Assembly: GCA_022969215.1 (NCBI GenBank)
Contig: JALJPA010000020.1
Coordinates: 1-34,892 of the forward strand
Direction: 5' to 3'
DNA length: 34,892 nucleotides
From: Colwellia sp.
Lineage (GTDB): Bacteria; Pseudomonadota; Gammaproteobacteria; Enterobacterales; Alteromonadaceae
Shown here: positions 26,825-33,797 of the stretch, piece after piece
Numbering within the stretch: position 1 is the first letter of the stretch
How the letters are laid out: each line of letters opens with the position of its first letter
Notes under the pieces: generated by a model
The model's database searches: none
Told to the model about the DNA's origin: nothing
What the model saw: the letters and a program-made list of their open reading frames with translations, nothing else
Made by a program: the position numbers and the translations under genes

Positions 26825-27156
26825 ATGGATAAAAAAATAGATAGCTATTATTAAGCAGTTTGAACGCTCGTTAACTATGGATAATCTAAGTACGTTTAAC
26901 CTGTCATGACTAGTATTGATCCAACAACGGAAGTTTGGTTTTAATCACCATTCCCCCCGCACTTTGCGCACCAAAAAGTCATTAATGGTGAACTATTTTT
27001 AACTATTATAGATAGTTGAGTGAGTTGGATTAGTTTTTTGTATCGATAACCCCGAAAGAATGGGCTTAAAATTGTTTGCTAAAATGTTGGTGAACGAAAC
27101 ATAAAAAATGTTTAAGTCCTATTTATTTGCTTGTCATGTACTTTATGGCACACTAT
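26825..27156. other. Non-coding stretch after the RES gene
   Basis: No plausible gene. Short dyads such as ACTATT near 26992 do not form a convincing terminator. The stretch leads into the promoter at 27157. Confidence 0.4.
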
Positions 27157-27185
27157 TTGCCAGCTTTATGATTCAGTGATATAAT
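27157..27185 (+). promoter_or_regulatory. Strong sigma-70-type promoter pointing into the inverted-repeat segment
   Basis: TTGCCA at 27157-27162 and TATAAT at 27180-27185 are separated by 17 bp, close to the ideal. Transcription should begin near 27192, only a few bases before ATG 27199, and run through the left inverted repeat and the hairpin at 27249. Confidence 0.65.
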
Positions 27186-27198
27186 GGAAGGTATCATC

Positions 27199-27246
27199 AT
27201 GATTGATGTAGCAAAGAAGAGCTTTTGGAAGAGTTTTTATAATTAA
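27199..27246 (+). CDS. Possible 15-residue peptide, aromatic-rich
   Basis: ATG 27199 is preceded by GGAAGG (27186-27191) with a 7-nt gap, and encodes MIDVAKKSFWKSFYN before TAA. A second in-frame ATG at 27184 would give 20 residues. The promoter at 27157 would start the transcript after the GGAAGG, so that site is used only by a longer message; otherwise the peptide would be nearly leaderless. Phe, Trp, Phe and Tyr codons in a row of eight, followed at once by a strong hairpin, recall a leader peptide. The left 16-bp inverted repeat lies inside it. Whether it is translated is uncertain. Confidence 0.3.
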   Translation: MIDVAKKSFWKSFYN

Positions 27247-27248
27247 GC

Positions 27249-27278
27249 GAACAACAATAGTTCGAGCTATTGTTGTTC
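27249..27278. terminator. Perfect 12-bp hairpin without T-tract
   Basis: Arms GAACAACAATAG (27249-27260) and CTATTGTTGTTC (27267-27278) around a 6-nt loop. Three bases separate it from the peptide stop codon. It lacks a T run, so it may be an attenuator, an RNA stability element or a protein-binding palindrome rather than a terminator. Confidence 0.45.
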
Positions 27279-27416
27279 ATAGTAATCTGTTGATACAGAT
27301 ATAACACCAAAAAGGGATAGGTGATACTTAATAAGAAGGGTAATGTACCGTAAAGTTCATTGCTTGTAAAGCCTAAACCTTAGTAAATCTATACTGAGGT
27401 AAACAATATCTATAAC

Positions 27417-27614
27417 ATGAACACCCCTACAGCTTTTGTACTAATAGCTGGATTCCTATGTGTGACATTCTTAGTAGTTTTCATGCTAAATACCGTAAAC
27501 ATTCATACCTTACCTAAAGAAAGATTAAAACCTTACCAAGAATCTTTAGAGGTTATACATAAGGGTATGCCCGAAACAAAATTAGATATAAAAATGGAGA
27601 TTGATATGAAGTAA
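27417..27614 (+). CDS. Possible small single-pass membrane protein (65 aa)
   Basis: A 65-residue frame with one long hydrophobic helix (FVLIAGFLCVTFLVVFML, about 7-24) and a charged, Lys/Glu-rich tail. It lies wholly inside the segment bounded by the 16-bp inverted repeats and downstream of the promoter at 27157. The ribosome site is weak. No family recognised; small hydrophobic proteins of this layout include toxins and phage-related membrane proteins, but nothing here decides. Confidence 0.4.
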   Translation: MNTPTAFVLIAGFLCVTFLVVFMLNTVNIHTLPKERLKPYQESLEVIHKGMPETKLDIKMEIDMK

Positions 27615-27806
27615 AAATAATGCCTAAAACCCTAAGGTAACTCTCTTAGGTAAAACTCTTCCAAAAGTTTTAATTACCCATTCAGATTGATAGCCTAATT
27701 ATAGGTTTATTCAGACTGAAAAGACTATAAAGCGCACTAACTTGACAGTTCTGATAGTCCCCATCATTTTTATGATCTAATGCTGTCTAACCCAAGCTTT
27801 TACACC

Positions 27807-27917
27807 TCAATAGGACACAATTACATTCTGTCTGATAGGGAAGTCAATAAAAGTACGCTTATTTTCTGTTTGTTACTTTCAATAGGACACAATGTAAGTA
27901 TAATAAACTTATGTCCT
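27807..27917 (+). promoter_or_regulatory. Repeated operator-like sites in the tyrosine recombinase promoter
   Basis: TCAATAGGACACAAT occurs at 27807-27821 and again at 27879-27893. The second copy lies between a weak -35 (TTTCAA 27877) and TATAAT at 27899-27904. An inverted core TGTCCT follows at 27912-27917, pairing with AGGACA at 27885-27890 around the -10. The layout suggests a repressor or the recombinase binding its own promoter. Confidence 0.5.
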
Positions 27918-27936
27918 AAAGATTACCAAGAAGATT

Positions 27937-28494
27937 ATGAACGAAGTTAACGCAGTTACGAACAAAGCACAGTTAGAAATGATCCCAGTATTATTAGAAA
28001 AGCACTACGGGCAACAATCTGCTGATATATGGAGCTTTGGCGTTCAGGTAGCTTTAAGAATCTCAGACTTATTGAGTATCGAAATGACTGACATTGCTGG
28101 CGATATCCTAAAGATTACGGAAAGTAAAACGGGTAAAGTTCAAGACATTAAGCTTAATTTTAAAGCTATGGAAATACTTAACCGTGTTAAAACAGATTAC
28201 CCTAACAGCGTTTACTTGTTCCAATCACGTACCAGTAACAGAGTTAAGGGCAAGGTTAAGGCATTAGGACGTAGTACTATTAGCGCCAGCTTTAAAGCCA
28301 TAGGTGAAATGATAGGTTTAGCCATTGGCACTCATTCAATGAGAAAGACTCGCGGCTACCATGTATACCAAGCAACGAAAGATATCGCTTTCGTTATGCA
28401 CATGCTAAACCATAGCAGTGCAGCAGTTACCTTGAGATACATAGGCATTACGCGAGAAGACCAGCACCAAAGCTACCTAGATATAGTGTTATAG
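27937..28494 (+). CDS. Small tyrosine recombinase (catalytic domain only)
   Basis: A 185-residue site-specific recombinase. The catalytic set is present: Arg in ALRISDLL, Lys in ESKTGK, His-x-x-Arg in THSMRKTRG, His in MLNHSSAAVT and the nucleophile Tyr in LRYIGI. The N-terminal core-binding domain of most integrases (about 100 residues or more) is missing, as in the FimB/FimE group of about 200 residues. That group flips short DNA segments between inverted repeats; a pair of 16-bp inverted repeats lies just upstream. A second role could be resolution of element dimers. Repeated sites overlap its promoter. It is not the C-terminal fragment of a longer frame: a stop-rich region precedes the ATG. 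Confidence 0.85.
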   Translation: MNEVNAVTNKAQLEMIPVLLEKHYGQQSADIWSFGVQVALRISDLLSIEMTDIAGDILKITESKTGKVQDIKLNFKAMEILNRVKTDYPNSVYLFQSRTSNRVKGKVKALGRSTISASFKAIGEMIGLAIGTHSMRKTRGYHVYQATKDIAFVMHMLNHSSAAVTLRYIGITREDQHQSYLDIVL

Positions 28495-28662
28495 ATAGTC
28501 GTGATGCAGTACTAGGTCTTTAAACATTAGCCTCTACAGAATTTACACTCAATGAAAGAACTATTACCACTACTATTCTTATTAGCTTCTTATTAGTATT
28601 AAAACGCTTACCTTTGGCCAAGAAAAAACTAGGTTGAAGAGTATCTATAAAATCCAACCTGA

Positions 28663-28752
28663 GTCATTCTATTGTGGTTAAGTGAACGGACTAAAGAGTC
28701 ACTAGCTAAAAAGAAAGCAACGGGCTTTAAGTTAAGTAGACCAGAAGTATAG
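28663..28752 (+). pseudogene. Remnant of a small serine resolvase/invertase
   Basis: After a stop at 28660-28662 the frame reads LSERTKESLAKKKATGFKLS then RP and ends at TAG 28750-28752. This matches the stretch after the catalytic domain in small plasmid-type resolvases (SERTKEALAxKKAxGVKLGRP). No catalytic domain survives upstream. It shows that a further recombinase once lay between the tyrosine recombinase and the defence genes. Confidence 0.5.
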
Positions 28753-29213
28753 CAACTCGCGAAACGGTACAACCGCATAAAACTCAGGGCTTAAGCCTAG
28801 ATAAAGTCGTGAAAGCTACATGCTGATCTTTATCAAGTGTAAAACATCACTGGAAGTTATAGCGCTTATTGAATTGGCAAGCTTTAGTGATTCTCCTCAC
28901 TATTTGTGAATAAGATTATTTCATTCAGAATATTATCTATATTCATAATTATCGATAAAACTTCTAAACTTTAGTGCAATGTTACTATGGATCAATATTT
29001 ACTTTTTTCTATGAGTATAGTATTTCAAAGCTATCATAACTTCTTGGTGGAGAGAGCTTTTCTCTTAATAAATCAATTAGATAATTAAGATATTTTATCG
29101 AGTAAATGATAGGCTTTAGTTTATGTAAATAACTCGGCTGTTGGGTAAAATAAATGGAACGGTCAGAGGGAAATATTGGAGCAGTGAACCTTAAGGGTTT
29201 AAAAAACGATTAT
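28753..29213. other. Non-coding region before the PARIS-like genes
   Basis: AT-rich and without a plausible gene; it should contain the promoter of the defence operon, but no clear -35/-10 pair stands out. AGGAAG at 29214-29219 is the ribosome site that favours ATG 29228 over the GTG at 29219. Confidence 0.4.
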
Positions 29214-29227
29214 AGGAAGTGATGATT

Positions 29228-30643
29228 ATGGAAGCATATCTTAAAAGGGCGGTTATTACAGGCTTATTCTCAGGGAGTAGGAGTTTAGATGTTTCATTTG
29301 AGCAAGGTGTTAACTGTATTCATGGCGTTAACGGTTCAGGAAAAACTGTCTTTATCAATCTCCTCATGGGAGCTCTAGGATGCCAAAAAGAATACCTAGG
29401 GAAAGTGAGATTTCAGTCTATTGATATTTATATACAAAAATCGGGAAACCAAAGGGCTTCGAAATTATTTTCAGTAATAGCTCATGGTGAAAAAGTGGTC
29501 AAGTATGTATTTCATCAGAAAATGACTCCTTCATTGATACATAGAGTTTCAGGGGGCCTTTCGGGCTATAGGTTCACTGGACATGAGCCTGTTAAAAAAG
29601 GCGACATAATAGCGATTGATTTGTCTGATGATGATATGTTTGATATAGATGTAGAAAGAATAAGGAGTTTAATAAACTCAACATTTGCTACAACCTATGT
29701 ACCGTTATTAAGGGGAGTTAATTCTAGAGTTAACAGGTTCTATGAGGACAATGATGATAATGACCCATATGTTGCTATGCTTGACCACCTTCAGGAAACG
29801 TTTTCAAGGCGCTATGGTAGTGCCCTTTCAATAGTTAATAAGGGTCTGGAAAAGCTTAAGTCAAAGATTTTTGAAAAACTAATGTTTGATGATACAACTG
29901 ATTCCTCCGTTTCTAGTGAGATAAATGCTGTATCTGAAATAATTCGTACTGGTAAAGTCATTGAAGTAAGTGCAATGGATGAGGCTCTTCTTCTAGAAGA
30001 TATAAAAAATTCAGATTTGCCAATATCAACAGCACAATTAGAGAGGCATTTTGAAATATGGGCGGGAATACAGAATAGGGTAATAAAAGCAAACCATGAG
30101 TACCTGAGGTTAGAGGAAGAGTTTGGTGAGAAATCAGGAGAAGTAATAAAGTCTAGAAATGAGTATACAGAAGCATACTTTAAGTGTTTAAGCTCGGTTA
30201 AGTTTTATAAAAGGTTTTCAGAAGCGGTAGATGAGATAAGAAGTGTTCAAAAAGATAAAAATAAAGAGTTAGCTCCGTTTAGAAAGTTTGTCGAACAGAT
30301 GAATGAATTTTTATCGTTGGGTAAAACATTCTCACTTACCGCTTCTGGAGCTTTTCAGGTGAGGTTTGATGGTGAATATTTAAGGTTTGAAGATTTATCC
30401 TCAGGTGAAAAACATATATTAGCCATATTGGCTAGAGTTTGCTTATCGGCATTTAGTAAAAGTACGCTGTTTGTTGCGGATGAACCAGAGCTGAGTCTGC
30501 ATTTAGAGTGGCAACGAATGATTATCCCTTCAATCAAAACGGTATCACCAAACATGCAAGTGGTGGTCGCTACTCACTCGCCCTCAGTTATACCCGATGA
30601 TGCGAATATGATTAATATCTTGGAGTGTTACGGATATGAGTAA
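29228..30643 (+). CDS. ariA: PARIS-like AriA: AAA/ABC-type ATPase
   Basis: About 471 residues from ATG 29228 (AGGAAG lies 8 nt upstream; a GTG at 29219 is also in frame). Walker A is GVNGSGKT (33-40), the ABC-type signature is LSSGEKH (390-396), and Walker B with the switch region is LFVADEPELSLH (Asp418, Glu419), followed by VVVATHSPSVI. The middle is helical and charged. This is the OLD/RecF-like ATPase form with no nuclease domain of its own. The next gene, overlapping by 8 bp, is a DUF4435 TOPRIM-type protein; that pairing defines PARIS, where AriA senses phage anti-restriction proteins and releases AriB. The gene symbol is by analogy. Confidence 0.75.
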   Translation: MEAYLKRAVITGLFSGSRSLDVSFEQGVNCIHGVNGSGKTVFINLLMGALGCQKEYLGKVRFQSIDIYIQKSGNQRASKLFSVIAHGEKVVKYVFHQKMTPSLIHRVSGGLSGYRFTGHEPVKKGDIIAIDLSDDDMFDIDVERIRSLINSTFATTYVPLLRGVNSRVNRFYEDNDDNDPYVAMLDHLQETFSRRYGSALSIVNKGLEKLKSKIFEKLMFDDTTDSSVSSEINAVSEIIRTGKVIEVSAMDEALLLEDIKNSDLPISTAQLERHFEIWAGIQNRVIKANHEYLRLEEEFGEKSGEVIKSRNEYTEAYFKCLSSVKFYKRFSEAVDEIRSVQKDKNKELAPFRKFVEQMNEFLSLGKTFSLTASGAFQVRFDGEYLRFEDLSSGEKHILAILARVCLSAFSKSTLFVADEPELSLHLEWQRMIIPSIKTVSPNMQVVVATHSPSVIPDDANMINILECYGYE

Positions 30644-31475
30644 TACTCCATCTTATACTTCGAATGAAATATTTAGGGCCGCAGAAATGGACTCAGTGGG
30701 AAAATATATCATTGTGGAAGGAGAAACAGATAAACCAGTTTTTAGTGAGTTAATAAGAATGAAGCAAGCTTTCGATGGAATAAGTGAGCGAATAATCATA
30801 GGTGCAGGGGGCGGAAAACCGAACATACTATCTTGGTTAGAATCAAAGAGAGCGGTTAATATTAAAGTTGTTCTAGACAGAGACTTTGATGATTTACAAG
30901 TAGAGTTAACAGACCGCAGGATAATCTCATTAGATGTATATTCTATAGAGAATTATTATTTTTCAAGTGAAGTCATAGCACCATTATTCGCCCACTTAAC
31001 TCAATCAACCATTGAAGAAGTAGAAAGGTGGATGAACTTAGAATCGATGACTATAAATTGGTCGGGTAATTTGGAGGAGTTGTTGGCTACTTTGTACTAT
31101 TATCAAAAGCAATATGGCGGTGAGAAAAGTGGATGGGGGGATAGGGATATAATTAAAAACCGTGATAACTGGGAGGTTTGTCCTCGAAAAGTTCAAAAAT
31201 TGACTAATGATTTACTTGAACAGATGGAGGGGGTTGAGTTGGTTACATGTGTAGACTTTTTTAATTTGCAATTTCCTTACATTGAATGCCTCTCAAAGTC
31301 TTTTCCCGGAAAATTACTTAAAAAGTCATTGTATAGGTATTTAAAGTTACATTGTGAACAGAGTGGTGGAGAATTTACGAGTATTACAAATACGGAGCAG
31401 TTAATGCAGTCTCTTACACCTAGGTTGATGTGTAGTAGCCAAGTGCAAGGTGTATTAAGAAGACTAGTTGCCTGA
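30636..31475 (+). CDS. ariB: PARIS-like AriB: DUF4435 TOPRIM-type effector
   Basis: A 279-residue protein with DUF4435 landmarks: KYIIVEGETDKPVFSEL (acidic residues Glu28, Glu30, Asp32), VVLDRDFDDL (Asp81, Asp83, Asp85, Asp86) and VYSIENYYFS (104-109). These form the acidic TOPRIM-like metal site. In E. coli PARIS the released AriB is a nuclease that cuts host tRNA and stops phage growth; the same is inferred. Its start overlaps the end of the ATPase gene, so translation is coupled. It lies 160 bp before the right-hand repeat R3, the usual cargo position at an element end. Other DUF4435/ATPase pairs exist, so subtype is uncertain. Confidence 0.75.
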   Translation: MSNTPSYTSNEIFRAAEMDSVGKYIIVEGETDKPVFSELIRMKQAFDGISERIIIGAGGGKPNILSWLESKRAVNIKVVLDRDFDDLQVELTDRRIISLDVYSIENYYFSSEVIAPLFAHLTQSTIEEVERWMNLESMTINWSGNLEELLATLYYYQKQYGGEKSGWGDRDIIKNRDNWEVCPRKVQKLTNDLLEQMEGVELVTCVDFFNLQFPYIECLSKSFPGKLLKKSLYRYLKLHCEQSGGEFTSITNTEQLMQSLTPRLMCSSQVQGVLRRLVA

Positions 31476-31636
31476 CCTGTGAATACAAAAAGTTATGAAG
31501 GGACTAGTCATATTTATTGTCCCTGAATGCTCCCTCCTTTCTAGAAATTAGTATACCCCTTGTTCTGTATCATATTCTATAGGTCTTTGGATTGTTTACT
31601 ATTAGGTTGAAAGTTATAAAACGCCATTTTAATTAA
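31476..31636. other. Spacer between defence genes and right-end repeat
   Basis: Contains a weak hairpin AGGGAC/GTCCCT (31499-31524) without a T run that may end the defence transcript, and an imperfect palindrome around 31620-31644. No gene. Confidence 0.35.
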
Positions 31637-31778
31637 ACGGCATTACTATAAAAAACTGCTCACAATTTTTTATACCATAAAGGGTGAACATCGTTAGGGA
31701 TTATCCAAACATCTAATAACTAAGGCTTCTGATAATATCAGGAACGATAGGTTACATCCGCTTTGTTCGGCTAGGTGA
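31637..31778 (+). repeat. R3: right-type attachment-like repeat, recombinase 5' remnant
   Basis: Matches R1 over about 142 bp, from ACGGCATTAC through CCATAAAGGGTGAACAT and TATCCAAACATCTAAT to CGGCTAGGTGA. The position of the recombinase start codon is ATA (31732) rather than ATG. Homology stops just after GGTGA. It is the right edge of the island. Confidence 0.75.
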
Positions 31779-32336
31779 ATACCCTATCGGAAGTGAAATG
31801 ATGTCCTTTTTAATATTAGCTTTATGAGCCAGTAGTAAGTTATATAGCTGCTATAGCAAAGAATTAATTGCCGTTTGATCGAATATGTAAAACCTTTAAC
31901 TAATAACTCCTTTTTACAAAATGTCAGCTTATATAATATCGATAATTCATTAGTTCGCCTATTTTCTTTTCAAATTTAATGTCTCAAATGTCGTATTTCT
32001 CCATTTCTGTTGACAGACTACAGTTTATTATAATGAAATAAACTGCGGTATCGCTCAAAGCTCATATTTGTTTGATCGATCAAATCAGAGATGTAGAAAA
32101 CATGGGGCATAATTTCAATTTCGAGGAATCCTGACTGATGTAGGGAAACTTTGATGATAATAAAATATATAACAGTTGTTAAACTTTCATTTTTGGCCGA
32201 CAGCACATTACGCCTGAACGGGTTATCTAGAAATATAAAGTACTTGATCATATGGTGGAGAATACAACTATTGCTATCCTATAAATTAAAAAAGATAGTC
32301 TATAATCATTCCTAAGGATTTATTTATATTGCTCAC
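31779..32336. other. Non-coding region right of the island
   Basis: No convincing gene. A 77-codon leftward frame at 32018-32251 shows no recognisable motif and no ribosome site. TATAAT at 32301 may serve the PAS-GGDEF gene. If the island model is right, DNA from about 31779 on is the other half of the original insertion site. Confidence 0.4.
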
Positions 32337-32356
32337 GGAGGATCTTTATGAAATAA
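32337..32356 (+). promoter_or_regulatory. Strong ribosome site in front of a two-codon minigene
   Basis: GGAGGA at 32337-32342 is ideally placed before ATG 32348, but the frame is ATG AAA TAA. It is in the same frame as the following GGDEF gene, whose usable starts (GTG 32360, ATG 32372) have no good site of their own. Either the original start has gained a stop, or the minigene controls re-initiation. Confidence 0.55.
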
Positions 32357-32371
32357 AAGGTGTGTGTAGTA

Positions 32372-33625
32372 ATGAAAGAAAATGATCTCCTCTTAGAAAA
32401 GTCTATCTATCGTTTATTTGAAATAACCCCTGTTCCAATTGCCTTGTCTTTTCCTAGCGGCAAACTTGAATATGTTAATCCTGCACTTAAAAGAATGCTT
32501 GGTTATGAAGGTGACGAAATATATGCTAATAAAGTCACTATTACCCACCTTGATGATATTCATGTTAATGAAGCCATAAGAAAAGAATTAACTCTGCACC
32601 CATTTGTACCCATTCAAGTGGAAAAAAGATATAAACATAAACTAGGACATACTATTTCTGTTCAATTGAATATTGTTGCACAAGCAGATAATGACAACTT
32701 GATAAAAAGGTATATTGCACAGTTAATAGATTTAACAACGATCAAAAAATCAGATGCGGCAGAAATACTACTCAATCATTTAGTAAATAAATCCAATGAT
32801 GCCATTTATGTTGTTGAACCTGAGTATGGCCAAATTTTAAATTGTAATCAGTTGGCGCATCAAAGATTAGGTTACTCCAAAGATGAATTACTCAAGCTAT
32901 CAGTTTCAGACCTTAATTCGAAATTCGATATAGAAGGTAAGTGGAAAGAACATTGTAAACGGATAAAGCTTGCAGGAAACATTGTTATTGAATCCACACA
33001 TACAAGAAAAGATGGCACTAAATTACCCATAGAAGCGAGCATTAGTTTCATTGAATATAATCTTAAATGTTATTTGCTGGCAATCGTAAGAGATATTTCA
33101 AGACGCAAAAAGAAAGAAATAGCAGCATTGGAATTAGCTAATTTAGACCCATTAACTAAACTTCCTAACAGAAGATCACTTGAAAATAAATTAGAAAAGC
33201 TGTTTAAAAAGTCAAAGTTAAAAAACACATTGATCGGATTTTTCTTTATTGACCTTGACCATTTTAAGCTTATTAATGATTTACATGGACATAGTGTTGG
33301 CGATGAAATTTTAGTCGGTACGGCGAATAGATTAAAACATTGTATTAGAGAATCAGATATTGTTACTCGCATGGGGGGAGATGAGTTTCTTGTAGTAATA
33401 AGTGGTGTTGAAGATCGTTCATCTATAAAAATAATGGCTGATAAATTACAAGAAGAATTCAATTCACCTTTTAAAGTACAAAAACATTTAATACCGGTAA
33501 AAGCTAGTATTGGGGTTTCTGTGTATTTAAATAACAATGGCGATGCCCACACCTTAATACAATTGGCAGATGAAGCAATGTATGAAGCTAAAAAAGAACT
33601 TGGAACGTCCATTTACTATATATAA
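32372..33625 (+). CDS. Diguanylate cyclase with two PAS domains
   Basis: About 417 residues, soluble. The first PAS domain covers about 10-120 (FEITPVPIALSFPSGKLEYV), the second about 130-240 (SNDAIYVVEPEYGQILNCNQ) with a PAC-type end (AIVRDISRRKKKE). The GGDEF domain follows (LDPLTKLPNRRSLENK, IDLDHFKLINDLHGHSVGDE, MGGDEFLVV). The intact GGDEF motif predicts synthesis of cyclic-di-GMP. RESD five residues before it is the product-inhibition I-site. No membrane helix is present, so a cytoplasmic signal (ligand, redox or light) is likely. The start is ambiguous: ATG 32372 is chosen, GTG 32360 is in frame, and the best ribosome site belongs to an ATG followed at once by a stop. Confidence 0.88.
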   Translation: MKENDLLLEKSIYRLFEITPVPIALSFPSGKLEYVNPALKRMLGYEGDEIYANKVTITHLDDIHVNEAIRKELTLHPFVPIQVEKRYKHKLGHTISVQLNIVAQADNDNLIKRYIAQLIDLTTIKKSDAAEILLNHLVNKSNDAIYVVEPEYGQILNCNQLAHQRLGYSKDELLKLSVSDLNSKFDIEGKWKEHCKRIKLAGNIVIESTHTRKDGTKLPIEASISFIEYNLKCYLLAIVRDISRRKKKEIAALELANLDPLTKLPNRRSLENKLEKLFKKSKLKNTLIGFFFIDLDHFKLINDLHGHSVGDEILVGTANRLKHCIRESDIVTRMGGDEFLVVISGVEDRSSIKIMADKLQEEFNSPFKVQKHLIPVKASIGVSVYLNNNGDAHTLIQLADEAMYEAKKELGTSIYYI

Positions 33626-33797
33626 AATTACTCAATACTGTCTGTAGCAGTCAAGTAAAACCAGTCATAAATTTATCATCAATGGGAACAGAGTACCCAT
33701 TGTCTCCCAAGTGTTTATGCACGCTTACGTACCTATAGCGTCTCTAGTTTTGAATAATTTAATCTGCTTTATAAGCTGATTAAATTATGCATTAGCT

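Larger units (their letters stand above)
27222..27667. repeat. 446-bp segment bounded by 16-bp perfect inverted repeats
   Basis: CTTTTGGAAGAGTTTT at 27222-27237 is the exact reverse complement of 27652-27667. The segment holds a perfect hairpin and a 65-codon frame, with an outward-facing promoter just outside the left repeat and a small tyrosine recombinase gene 270 bp beyond the right repeat. No target-site duplication flanks it. It could be an invertible segment or the ends of a small transposable element. Confidence 0.6.

Noticed and set aside
27222-27667. Insertion sequence with transposase
   Set aside because: The 446 bp hold no transposase-like frame and no target-site duplication; a non-autonomous element remains possible and is mentioned as an alternative.
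5697-31778. R0-R3 as a CRISPR or integron attC array
   Set aside because: Copies are 6-12 kb apart, in one orientation, and carry protein-coding recombinase sequence; there is no integron integrase and no spacer structure.
19143-31778. Element as an ordinary prophage
   Set aside because: No terminase, portal, capsid, tail or lysis genes could be recognised in the 12.5 kb.
32018-32251. 77-codon leftward frame right of the island
   Set aside because: No motif, no ribosome site and AT-rich codon content typical of chance frames.
33070-33612. 180-codon leftward frame opposite the GGDEF domain
   Set aside because: Antisense shadow of the conserved GGDEF coding sequence; no independent signal.
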